DNA of 64,000 nucleotides from Drosophila pseudoobscura (lineage: Eukaryota > Arthropoda > Insecta > Diptera > Drosophilidae), in the NCBI RefSeq assembly GCF_009870125.1, contig NC_046683.1, positions 14,145,001 to 14,209,000 of the forward strand, given 5' to 3'. The translations under genes were made by a program, and so were the position numbers. The notes under the pieces are model-generated. The model saw nothing but the letters and a program-made list of their open reading frames with translations, was not told where the DNA came from and ran no database searches. Numbering within the stretch: position 1 is the stretch's first letter; the number at the start of each line of letters is the position of its first letter. Below are positions 57,004 to 64,000 of this stretch, in pieces.

Positions 57004-58029
57004 TGAGGTGTTGTTATTGGTGGAGTACTGCAACTGCAGCTCGGCAAAGGCCTGCTGCAACTGTCCGCTGGAAATGGCCGTCGAGTACTCGGTCTTGGGC
57101 GTCGTTGTGCCGTGGAGATGGCCGCCGCTCGGCGGCAAGGCGATGTCCGCTGCCGTCACAATACTGGTGGCGGCCAGCAGGGGCGACGTCGAGGTGCCGG
57201 CATCCACGAACTGGACATCGCTGGCACACAGCTGCAGTGGGGCAGGGCGGTTGTGGGTCTGGGCGTGGGTCTGCTGCTGCCGCTGCTGGTGGATTGCCGC
57301 CGTGGTGGCGAGGGTGGCCGCCGCCGCCGGGAGCGTCGTGCTGGCCGGCAGCGTCGTCGTTGGCAGCTGGGCATGCTTGTTGTTGTACGAGATGTAGGTG
57401 ATGCCGCAATAGTTGGCCCCGTCCACGTCGTCGTCGTCGTCGTCGAGGTCCTCGTTGTCCACCTCCTCGGCCAGATGCTGGAGGCTGGTCGCGAGCAGGG
57501 ACTTGGCCTGGAGGGGCTTCCCCGCAGCGGCGGCCGCCGCCAGCTGCTGCTGGAGCTGCTGCAGCTGCTGCTGCTGGGCCTGGCTCGCCTGGTAGATCTG
57601 TCCGGTGGCGCTGCTGGTCGAGCTGCTTGTCGCGACGGCGCTGATCGCTGTGGCGGTGTTGCACGCGGAGCTCGGAAGCTGCTTCTGCCTCTGCTGCTTG
57701 AGGGCCGCTGCGGTGGTACTGTTGGCATTGCGATCGGCGGCGGTGGCCGCTGCCACAGCGGCACTTACCAGTGCGGAGGCCCCCTGGCTGGCCGCCTGCT
57801 GCTCGACGGCGGGCGTGGGCATCGTGCAGGTCGCTGTGGTGGGTGCCAGCATTGGGGCGGAGATGGGGCCGCCCGCCGTGGCCGTTGTCATGGTGGAGCT
57901 GCAGCACGTGATCTGGTTGCTGGTGAAGGACGTCACATAGATGGGCGTCGAGTCGTTCAGGAAACTGAGATCCTGCGGCTTCTGGCTTGTCGTTGTCCCG
58001 CTCTTTCCACTTTGCTGCAGCTGTTGCAT
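24668..58029 (-). CDS. sdt: stardust, PALS1/MPP5-type MAGUK scaffold (whole coding span)
   Basis: Stardust binds the Crumbs C terminus through its PDZ domain, Patj and Lin-7 through its two L27 domains and Par-6 through N-terminal motifs, organising the subapical complex of epithelia and photoreceptors (family knowledge). Exons, minus strand, all phase compatible: 58029-56776, 56243-55990, 40645-40395, 40325-40234, 39830-38496 (optional), 36392-36114, 27551-27284, 27217-25915, 25819-25623, 25538-25482 (cassette), 25301-25170, 25106-24925, 24862-24668. With the large exon and without the cassette this gives about 1,913 residues; without the large exon about 1,468. The domain order Q-rich N terminus, Par6-binding motif, coiled basic segment, L27, L27, PDZ, SH3, guanylate-kinase-like matches PALS1. 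The gene is read in antisense to ewg and ends tail-to-tail with the glycine-rich gene. Confidence 0.95.
24925..25106 (-). CDS. sdt: sdt exon: guanylate-kinase-like domain, middle-late
   Basis: Bounded by catccacag|G and AAG|GTGCGT. The split Gly codon is restored; the peptide includes [20 protein letters not shown] and [14 protein letters not shown], classic GK-domain strands. Phase 1 in, phase 0 out. Confidence 0.95.
25170..25301 (-). CDS. sdt: sdt exon: guanylate-kinase-like domain, substrate-lid region
   Basis: Begins after ctcaacctgcag and ends TACG|GTGAGT. It encodes [20 protein letters not shown] and [13 protein letters not shown], matching the GMP-binding face of guanylate kinases (Ser/Arg and Tyr positions present, as in PALS1). 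Phase 1 at both ends. Confidence 0.95.
25482..25538 (-). CDS. sdt: sdt 57-nt cassette exon inside the GK domain
   Basis: A 57-nt block with its own acceptor (gtcctggcag) and donor (AAGG|GTAAAG) lies between two certain exons and is phase 1 at both ends, so inclusion keeps the frame. It would insert [18 protein letters not shown], a charged helix-like segment, between the VP of the first GK exon and TSRARREG of the next, also changing the His codon at the junction to Leu and Asp. Codon-like composition supports it. It may correspond to a known minor isoform; transcript evidence was not available. Confidence 0.7.
25623..25819 (-). CDS. sdt: sdt exon: start of guanylate-kinase-like domain
   Basis: Bounded by ctcttcgcag and CCAC|GTAAGT. 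Sequence runs [20 protein letters not shown], then [20 protein letters not shown]. The nucleotide-binding loop is degenerate (GPPNIGRH rather than GxxGxGKS/T), as expected for a MAGUK pseudokinase that binds proteins instead of catalysing GMP phosphorylation. Confidence 0.95.
25915..27217 (-). CDS. sdt: sdt core exon: L27N, L27C, PDZ, SH3, hook
   Basis: A 1,303-nt exon from catctcaag|GC to GAGGCCGG|GTAAGC. In order: L27N ([20 protein letters not shown] onward, roughly 27217-27060) for Patj, L27C ([20 protein letters not shown] onward, roughly 27015-26890) for Lin-7, a Pro/Gly linker, PDZ (about 26606-26364, carboxylate-binding loop [10 protein letters not shown]) for the Crumbs tail, SH3 (about 26255-26067, [20 protein letters not shown], later NWWQAYREG), and a lysine-rich hook ([13 protein letters not shown]) before the GK exons. 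Compared with vertebrate PALS1 there is a longer low-complexity linker between L27C and PDZ. Confidence 0.97.
27284..27551 (-). CDS. sdt: sdt exon: basic coiled segment before L27 domains
   Basis: Acceptor cgttttctatag, donor GATG|GTGGGT. It begins [20 protein letters not shown], a basic/acidic helix conserved with PALS1, continues to [18 protein letters not shown], then a Gln/Pro-rich stretch ending PEQIDG. Phase 0 in, phase 1 out. Confidence 0.94.
27552..30917 (-). other. sdt: sdt intron, no coding exon seen
   Basis: 3.4 kb of intron with minus-strand T/A-rich simple sequence (28540-28840), CTGTAT/TCTGTA repeats (28990-29030), GGAGAC repeats (29110-29165) and a TA run (29210-29230). No exon with splice signals and conserved peptide was identified. 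Confidence 0.6.
30918..31469 (-). CDS. sdt: Candidate alternative first exon of sdt
   Basis: ATG at 31469-31467 in an excellent context (AGCAAAATGGTG) opens a frame of 184 codons to a donor CTAAAA/AAA|GTAAAA at 30918, phase 0, which matches the acceptor of the 27551 exon. The peptide begins [20 protein letters not shown], contains an Asn/Gln-rich segment and a basic Ser-rich tail ([17 protein letters not shown]). Splicing to 27551 would make a shorter Stardust lacking both Par6-binding motif exons. D. melanogaster is known to have several sdt isoforms with different N termini (from memory). Alternatively, without splicing, the frame ends at 30867 as a 200-residue protein. Confidence 0.6.
31536..36113. 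other. sdt intron, simple-sequence rich
   Basis: Contains a CAG/CAA run at 31645-31690, long A runs at 31920-31948, a pentamer AGAGC array at 33712-33756 and a CCCCG array near 34778-34798. A plus-strand TATAAAAG at 32356-32363 has no convincing ORF behind it. No exon recognised. Confidence 0.5.
33712..33756. repeat. Pentamer array AGAGC
   Basis: About nine copies of AGAGC with single-base interruptions, inside the sdt intron. Confidence 0.9.
36114..36392 (-). CDS. sdt: sdt exon: conserved N-terminal region with His/Gln tract
   Basis: Acceptor gcgttttcccacag, donor TACCAG|GTGAGT, 93 codons, phase 0/0. It starts [20 protein letters not shown], followed by [16 protein letters not shown], then a long Gln/His tract (about 36165-36245) and ends [16 protein letters not shown], which runs directly into the EQLRRRR helix of the next exon. 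Confidence 0.92.
36393..38495. other. sdt intron, no exon seen
   Basis: TG run at 36465-36485, a TCCGTCTG repeat at 37345-37395, GA-rich stretches near 37680-37760 and 38330-38415. No coding signal beyond repeat-driven open frames. Confidence 0.6.
38496..39830 (-). CDS. sdt: sdt large optional exon ('exon 3' type)
   Basis: 445 codons, phase 0 at both ends, bounded by acceptor acacacacag at 39831-39840 and donor GATGAG|GTATAC. The size is close to the roughly 430-residue alternatively spliced exon 3 of D. melanogaster sdt (from memory), which distinguishes long from short isoforms. It is rich in Thr, Asn, Ser and Gln with polyQ tracts, but has ordered-looking islands: [31 protein letters not shown] (an NxxN Neuralized-type motif), [18 protein letters not shown], and near the end [20 protein letters not shown] followed by PPRYPPP, a second copy of the Par6-binding-type motif of the 40.3-kb exon. 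The acceptor is the least certain boundary because upstream DNA is also open. Confidence 0.85.
40234..40325 (-). CDS. sdt: sdt exon: Par6-binding conserved motif
   Basis: Acceptor tttgataatgtag, donor CCGCAG|GTAAGC, phase 1 in and 0 out. It encodes [20 protein letters not shown] followed by [10 protein letters not shown], the HREMAVDCP block shared with vertebrate PALS1 that contributes to Par-6 binding (family knowledge). Confidence 0.96.
40395..40645 (-). CDS. sdt: sdt exon: upstream of Par6 motif
   Basis: Acceptor ctcgaatag, donor AACG|GTTAGT. It encodes [28 protein letters not shown], a Gln/His tract (40470-40545) and [20 protein letters not shown] ending NG, which is completed by the next exon as NGPHREM. 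Phase 2 in, phase 1 out. Confidence 0.94.
40646..55989 (-). other. sdt: sdt 15.3-kb intron
   Basis: The phases of 55990 (AG|) and 40645 (|G AAC) fit exactly, so this large interval is intron for the main transcript. It is full of GA, CT, CTGTAT, GGCAC (42755-42780) and CATC (54345-54362) simple repeats. Long open frames at 42840-43745 (-) and 44073-44849 (+) look like chance. The one strong coding-like block is at 46795-47011 (-), listed separately. Confidence 0.7.
46795..47011 (-). CDS. Unexplained coding-like exon in sdt intron
   Basis: On the minus strand an acceptor-like ctgtaccag precedes an open frame ending at TAA 46797-46795. It reads [20 protein letters not shown], then [20 protein letters not shown] and [20 protein letters not shown]. 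Third positions are strongly G/C, unlike surrounding intron. It starts in phase 1, and no sdt exon upstream in this window ends in phase 1, so it is either the last exon of a nested gene, an exon of an unrecognised sdt isoform, or a gene fragment. The only internal ATG (MGRGWRL) would give a 38-residue peptide. Function unknown. Confidence 0.4.
55990..56243 (-). CDS. sdt: sdt exon with polyglutamine tracts
   Basis: Acceptor tttttgcccaaacag, donor AGCAG|GTGAGT, phase 0 in, phase 2 out. It encodes [20 protein letters not shown], two polyQ tracts (56070-56155) and [20 protein letters not shown] ending RQDSSR. It joins in frame to NRRRSGSS of the 40645 exon. Confidence 0.9.
56776..58029 (-). CDS. 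sdt: sdt N-terminal exon
   Basis: ATG at 58029-58027 opens a 418-codon frame to the donor CGAGAG|GTGAAT (phase 0). It begins [20 protein letters not shown], then [20 protein letters not shown], and is otherwise Ala/Thr/Gln-rich with an acidic run ([18 protein letters not shown]) and SSSMTT-type low complexity. It ends [16 protein letters not shown]. Just upstream are AGs (atgcaacag, cagctgcag) that could act as acceptors in phase 0, so this could also be an internal exon for a longer isoform. No catalytic domain; probably intrinsically disordered. Confidence 0.85.
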
Positions 58030-58300
58030 GATTGATTGTTTTCGGCAAGGACACAGAGGGGGAAAAAGAATCCCCAGAGCAGGGATAGAAGAATATACAC
58101 AGATGTAGATTTACTAGCAGTTTATAATACTAAAATAATCACTGAAAAATGCATTGCTATTGCAATTGATAGGTTCGATCAGAAAGCAGCAAAATTGTCT
58201 TATAAACAAAACTTATTCTACCCAGCATTCCATTATCCCATTTGAAAATAAACTGCCAACAAAAATGTATATTTTCATCACTGTACAACTTACAATCAGT

Positions 58301-58430
58301 GCTACTCGTTACTACTCGTTGGTACTCGCTGGTACTCGTTGGTACTCGTTGGTACTCGTTGGTACTCGTTGGTACTCGTTGGTACTCGTTGGTACTCGTT
58401 GCTACTCTTTTCTATTCACTGCTACTCGTT
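58301..58430. repeat. Decamer minisatellite GGTACTCGTT
   Basis: About 13 units of 10 bp in exact register, including seven identical consecutive copies at 58331-58400, flanked by diverged copies (GCTACTCGTT, ACTACTCGTT). Confidence 0.97.
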
Positions 58431-61400
58431 GCTCTATTGGTGCTAGTTGGTCGTATTCCACTACACTTCATTTTGAAGATCGTGAGACCAGCAATAACGA
58501 GTGGGAAAGGTGCGAGTCGTAGGTAGGGGCTGCGACCCTATACTTATACCCGATAATCCCTCTCTCTTGAGAGAGAGAATGAATAAGCACTTAAACGGTG
58601 TAGCGCAATTTTATTTGTTCCTCCTGGAACAGTGTGATATCAGAGCTGTCTGAATACCAAATTTGGTTGCTCTAGCTTGATAGTCTGTGAGATCTAGGCG
58701 GCTATATCGACTAGTCTCTTAATGCGGATCAAGAATATATTTATATACTGTATAGGATCGGATGTAAGAACAAGAAATAATTAACGTGAAGCCCCCTGTA
58801 ACGGATGTGCATAAGCGAATAGGATTAAATATACACCAATGCGTGGGCGTGTGTCTCTGTCTGGGGAATTCGGGGCCTTTGCGTGGGTTGTTGCTTGTTT
58901 GCTCCAACAAAAGGCAGACAAAATGTTGGCTGCGTTTGCTTGTTGCTGTTGCCGCACCTTTTTGGTGGTTTTTGGATGAGTACTCGTCCTTCCCCCTTGC
59001 ACGAGTGCGAGTACACGCCCAATCCCATCCCATTCCATCCCAGCTTTCCAGTTTCTGTCAAACCTCGCTCGGTCCAATTAACTCTTCTGAGCCATAATCG
59101 AAGGTGTAATCAATCCAATTTGGCCTTAACCTTGTGTGCCATAGAGCCGCTCCCCACCCCACTGAGTCTCCATTGAAATGGAGGGGGGAAATGCGAGTTG
59201 CCGTGGGGGAGAGCGCCCAAAGCCAGATCAGTGTCAAGTGAAGAACAATTTTCGGCTTTTTCTTTTATTTTGATGCAATTACGTGAAAAGAAGACACCCA
59301 GAGAGAGACAAAAAGGTAGAGAGAGGGAGAGATGGGGCTGCAGTATAATGGAGGGGAGTGTGGGGGATAAAGATATACATATTTTATATATGTGATGGTC
59401 TGATGGGGTAGGGATGCCATTCCATCTCCCGCACAGAATCCTTAACGCTTCGTGCACATTTTCCCACTTGAGCGTTCAATCGAGCTTCGTTCCGCCCCCT
59501 CTTACCACCCATTACCCCCGCCCCACCACATGAAATGGGAAGTTTTTTTTCATACCCTTCATTCAGGGTGTGATATTATTGTAGGAGTCTCGTCGAATGA
59601 TGCCTTCGGTGTATAAGTTTCCCATATGCGAACAGCCCCATTTGTTTCGAGTTCAAGTCGACTTGATTGCCATCAATAATCAGCACAAACATCAGCTACT
59701 TCAGAGCCAATTTGAATCTAAAATCGGTTGAGTCTATCCCAAAAAGGGTATCCAATAAGCCACGCAAAGGCAGTGAGGAGTTTCTTTCAAATGTTTTCTT
59801 ATTCGCATTTTATCGGATTATTGACAGCAGACACCACAACCAGTCGTTCGGTCAATGGTCCGTCGGTTAGTGGAGGAGCGAAGGCTACTCCTTGGTTATC
59901 CTTCTCGACTCTCGATTCAGCTCTATTCGGAGTAGCACTTTTCGACTTATCGCATATACATACATGCATGCGAATATGCATACCACACACAGACATACAT
60001 ATGTACTCGTAGTACGATAAGCACTCATATGAACGAACCCGAAGAAGCGTGTGTCTGTATAAAAATCATTTGTAAGATTGACTCCCACTGCCAATCGTGC
60101 CGGAGAACGCATCCCGTGTCCTAGACAAAGGCCAATGGTGGCCAGGGCGAAAGGAATTGATGTAGGAGCGTTCAACTGTGATGATGAGAACCGCCCCGCC
60201 CCAAAAGTGCATAGGTGCATGGCATGGAGCATGGAGCTATCGTTTGGGGTTAATGTACCTCTCAAACTATGCGGCAGGCCATAGGCCACAGGCTACAGGC
60301 CACAGCCCGCAAGCCACAAGCTTCCCCCAATGATTGGGTGCGCAGTGAATGCACTCGGATCAATCATTTGTGCTGACCAGAGGTTTAGAGGGATTGATTG
60401 ATTCCTTTGAATGCCAGGAGCGCACTTAAATGAATAGACACCAAAGAGATGCCCGCTGATCAGAATTGGGATGTGTGTCCGTTCACTTAAGAGAAGTTTG
60501 GACAACGAAATCAGCTTTCAAGGGGTTGGCGATGCCCATTGATGCAATGAATCAAATGAATACTCGTACGAGTAGCACAATTACAACTTATTCTCCAATG
60601 AATACACCCACATAATCATACAAATCGTGACACGCATTCTAAAAGGCAGTCCATGTCCATCCATCCATAACATTTTACAGGCAACCCTCAGCCCCATCCA
60701 GCAGATACATTTTCGAATACTAAGAGACTGAATACCGAATACGAATGTGGGGGAAATGAATAATTAATTAACTCGATTTACACACCCATTCATTCATTCA
60801 TTCACTGAGTGACCCACACACGAGGAGAGAGCGGGAGAGAGAGAGAGAGAGAGAGAGAGAAATGGATAGCCACCGCGTCGGCTAATCTGGGGAATAGCTT
60901 TTATGTAAGCTCTTGCTCCTTCTCCTCCTTCGTCCACAAAGCGTGAATCGCTTGATTAGTCCCCTCTGAATCCACTCACTCACTCACCCGCTTACACTCA
61001 AACACCCACATGCAAATGGGATCGCACTGTGTTTTTTTTTCACTTTCAATTATCCACATATTTGATTTGCAGTTGTTTGCATCTCTTTGCTGGAGAGTAC
61101 GCGAATAATCTGTACAACAAAGGGTTGCATGACACTGTCAAAAGAGTATTACGATATTCAGAATCAATAGCACAGTCTGTTCCTTCTTTAAAAGTGAGCG
61201 AAAAGAGTTCTTTGGCCAGTCATTTGCATGCCATTCAAATCGGAGGACATGGAGCCCTGCATGAACAGACAACCGAATCGATTCGTTATCAAAGGCATTC
61301 GGTGGGATTCGGTATCATCATTTTTACTGTGTCAAATCCGTAAAATTCGGTTTTTTTTCTCGCTCACTCTGCACTTGATTTTCTGTTAGAGAGAACGGGA

Positions 61401-61820
61401 AAGAAACACACAATTTGTCTTGTTTTTTAGCTGTGCTCCCATAAGTGAAAGGATACATTTTCCACGAATATTCAATCATTCGAACTGCGAACAATGGAGC
61501 GTAAAGGGTATCCAATGCTTCGGCCACGAGAAGGCACCGAAATTTACCTTCCTTTTTGTTTTTTGTTTTTCTTTTGCATTTTTGCGTAACTCTTGATGGC
61601 AGTTTTTTTTTGTTGCTTTCGCTTTCACGTTTATACAAACTTTTGTTTCTAGTTTTTGTATTTTATTTGTTGTATTTTGTTTCTGTTTCTCTGTTGTTTT
61701 TTTTTTTTGGTCTTATTTCCACTTTTAGTTTCAGTTTTCAGTGTCTTTCTGTTTCGTGTTGTGTTTGTTGAATTTTTAATTGAATTTTGGGTGAGTGAGT
61801 GAGTACTTCCTCATTTTTGT

Positions 61821-61876
61821 CCCCGTACCCGTACCCGTAACCGTACCCGTACCAGTACCCGTACCCGTACCCGTGC
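61821..61876. repeat. Hexamer array CCCGTA
   Basis: About nine copies of CCCGTA with two single-base variants (CCAGTA, AACCGTA-type). The same type of hexamer appears as a shorter run at 29925-29965. Confidence 0.95.
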
Positions 61877-62654
61877 GCGTATCTCGTCTGTCTGTCCGTT
61901 TAGGGAGGGGCAGGCACTTTGTGGCACCACCAGAGAGAGGCAGTCACTGGGGCACTGTCATTGTGATAGAAAGCTGTTTTGATAAAACGTTTTCCCATTC
62001 GATTTATGCTTTTATGTCGGTTTCCAAATCGAACATTGAACATTGAGTGGAATCTCACATTCAAGTTTTGCTTTAGCGGCATATCCAACATGCAGCATGC
62101 AGCATGCAGCATGCACCATGTAGTGGCATGCACTCGTGCACCTTCCTGATTGACCATCAAACAAACACGAAGAGACAGAGACAGAAACAGAGGCAGTGCC
62201 AGTGTCAGTGCCTCCTGCCCTGGACAGAGAGACAGCAATTTAATTCGAGAGAAAAACTACTGGAAGTCCACTGGAAACGTTTCCCCATGGGCTACCCCTC
62301 TCTTTCCCGGTGGGGCTTAGCAGTAAAGGGTAGGAACAGAGCCCAGGAAGGAAGGTAGGAGATTCGGTTCCACTGATTGCAACTCGGAAAAGTGCAAGCA
62401 AAGTAATGGGAAAACTTTTGGTCATAGGAGATGCGAAAACCCGCTGAAAATCCCTTCAATTGCCCGAAGAACTCCCGAGAAACAGCCACAATATTCTACT
62501 GGCAAAATGATTAAAACTCAATGGAAATCCGTTTCCAATTCCATTACAAATATTCTGGCGAAAGTAATCGAAAGCTGAAATGGCCATTCGTTGGAAATCG
62601 ATCCGATATGGAGGCAGTCATCCTTGGGTAAACAAGTCCCACAGTCACACTCAC

Positions 62655-62785
62655 CTTCTTCGACAGTTGGGTTATGTCCACGGGCGTCACTCGATTAAGA
62701 GCCGCCAATCGCTGCAGTCGCTCCCGGGCGTGCTCCTCGACGGCAATGACAAACGCGTCCTGCACCGAATTCCCAATATCCCAGG
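62655..62785 (-). CDS. Coding exon of unknown assignment (possible sdt 5' exon)
   Basis: Clean acceptor atcctcttttgcag and donor AAGAAG|GTGAGT frame 131 nt encoding WDIGNSVQDAFVIAVEEHAR, ERLQRLAALNRVTPVDITQL and SKK. GC-rich third positions support coding. It enters in phase 1 and leaves in phase 0, so it can be joined to the 58-kb sdt exon if an AG near 58020 is used, making a longer N terminus. The HAxxRLQxL helix pattern also loosely recalls histone-fold regions of TAF4/Ada1-type proteins, so it could instead belong to a neighbouring gene beyond the window. No upstream exon was found within the window. Confidence 0.5.
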
Positions 62786-62989
62786 CTGCAAAAGAGGATA
62801 CATACGACATTAATTAGAAGTTTTATATTTAATTAGCTATAATAATTAATATATTTCATAAGAAATCAAATAATTACAAAGATATTTTATTAGCAAAAAG
62901 ATAGGAATAAATTTGTTATAAATATTTATGTATGTTGAGGAAAATAAACCAAAAGAAAAGACACAGAATCTAGTATTTCTCATAGTACA

Positions 62990-63513
62990 ACTGGGGAAAT
63001 GGGGAAATGCTTTTCATAGACCGGTAGAACATAAAGAATGCTGGATCGACTGCTGGATCAAGAATATCCTACATCCCACATGCTTAGGGGAGCTCTGGAC
63101 CTCGTATTATTCCAACACCAAAGTAGATTTGAGTCCGAATAATGCCTTCCCTTTCTAAATTGGGGAAATGCTTTTCATAGAAAGACAGACAGGACCGGTA
63201 GAACATAAAGACTGCTGGATCGACTGCTGGATCAAGAATATCCTACATCCTACATGCTTTGGGGAGCACTGGAGCTCGTCTTATTCCGACACCAAAGTAG
63301 ATTTGAGTCCGAATAATGCCTTCCCTTTCTCCATTGGGGAAATGCTTTTCATAGAAAGACGGACAGGACCAGTAGAACATAAAGACGGCTGGATCGACTG
63401 CTGGATCAAGAATATCCTACATCCTACATGCTTAGGGGAGCTCTGGAGCTCGTATTATTCCGACACCAAAGTAGATTTGAGTCCGAATAATGCCTTCCCT
63501 TGCTCCATTCTGC
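62990..63513. repeat. 174-bp tandem repeat, three copies
   Basis: Three units with an exact 174-bp period, measured at the shared GAACATAAAGA positions 63027, 63201 and 63375. Units share GGGGAAATGCTTTTCATAGA, CTGGATCAAGAATATCCTAC and CACCAAAGTAGATTTGAGTC, ending AATGCCTTCCCTT. The copies are about 95 percent alike; the first unit is partial at its left end. Confidence 0.97.
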
Positions 63514-64000
63514 TCTTGCCACAGCTAAAAGAGAAATCCCTTCTCGAAAGGAGGGTTGGAAGCTCTCCCCAAGGGCGCCGTCTACGAGCAAACATTTGCA
63601 GTCCAGCGATGAGTCTGGGATTACTCGTATTTTTCGGAAAGCGGGGGCGTGTATGAGATGTGGGTATTGCCCGGGTATTCCCCGGCCATTCATTCACTGC
63701 ATTCATGGCGCTCTAAGCGAATCGTTCAATGCATATTCATGAGTGCATTCGCCGCAGGCCACAAAATGTTTGGGATGCTGCTTGAGTGGGCACAGGGGAG
63801 TGCTGCTCCCTTGTCCTCCACCTCCCTCCCTCATTTTCAATTCCGAATCCGCATCCAGTTCCAGTTACAGTTCTCCTTTTCCCCTCGCTCGCTCTCCCAC
63901 ACTTGCTATTTCTTTTTCTGTGTGTTTCTCTTGTGGGGAAAGTTTTTTTTGGTGAAAATTCGTCGGTTTGATGACAGCAGAGCCTCAGGATTCGCCTCAA
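63514..64000. other. Window end, no gene seen
   Basis: No splice-bounded coding block recognised. CT-rich plus strand from about 63870; open frames reflect this composition. Confidence 0.5.

Larger units (their letters stand above)
58030..62654. other. sdt upstream/intron region, no exon seen
   Basis: Includes the decamer array at 58301-58430, GA runs (60838-60861), a CCCGTA array (61821-61876) and a GCAGCAT array (62088-62115). No conserved coding block was recognised in this interval. Confidence 0.5.

Noticed and set aside
57014..58054. Overlapping long frames on both strands across the sdt N-terminal exon
   Set aside because: Shadows of the GC-rich, repeat-rich exon; only the frame from ATG 58029 ends at a phase-matched donor and joins the next exon.

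Overview
The window is insect nuclear DNA, almost certainly Drosophila. The evidence is two recognisable fly genes with short GT-AG introns, TATA plus TCAGTT initiator promoters, abundant CAG/CAA (polyQ) tracts in coding exons, and low-complexity CA, GA and TACTCGTA-type repeats in the introns. The repeat style and the close placement of erect wing and stardust (far apart on the D. melanogaster X, from memory) suggest an obscura-group species and Muller element A. That placement is inference. Layout: 1-5976 is the upstream region and leader of erect wing (ewg). 6158-12749 (+) holds seven coding exons of ewg, the fly NRF-1 transcription factor, including a long last intron that carries its own open frame and poly(A) signals. 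12750-16628 is the ewg 3' end and intergenic DNA. 16629-17837 and 21655-22259 (+) are two small secreted glycine-rich protein genes with near-identical core promoters. Between them, 18.0-21.4 kb contains several gene-like fragments without a clear known identity; the best is a minus-strand mini-gene at 19523-19887 with TATA, initiator, signal peptide and a 55-nt intron. From 24668 to at least 58029 (-), possibly 62785, lies stardust (sdt), the PALS1/MPP5-type MAGUK scaffold of the Crumbs polarity complex. Its exons can be joined in perfect phase from an N-terminal Q-rich exon (58 kb) through the Par6-binding motif exon (40.3 kb), a large optional exon (38.5-39.8 kb), the L27-L27-PDZ-SH3 exon (25.9-27.2 kb) and the guanylate-kinase-like exons (24.7-25.8 kb). 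An alternative first exon lies at 30.9-31.5 kb and a 57-nt cassette exon in the kinase-like domain. Introns are large (one is 15.3 kb) and mostly simple-sequence rich; two coding-like blocks in or beside them (46.8 kb and 62.7 kb) are not explained by the main transcript. ewg (transcription, flight muscle and neurons), sdt (epithelial polarity, photoreceptors) and the glycine-rich secreted proteins have no evident shared pathway. All exon boundaries were read by eye from splice consensus and phase; no alignment or transcript data were available.
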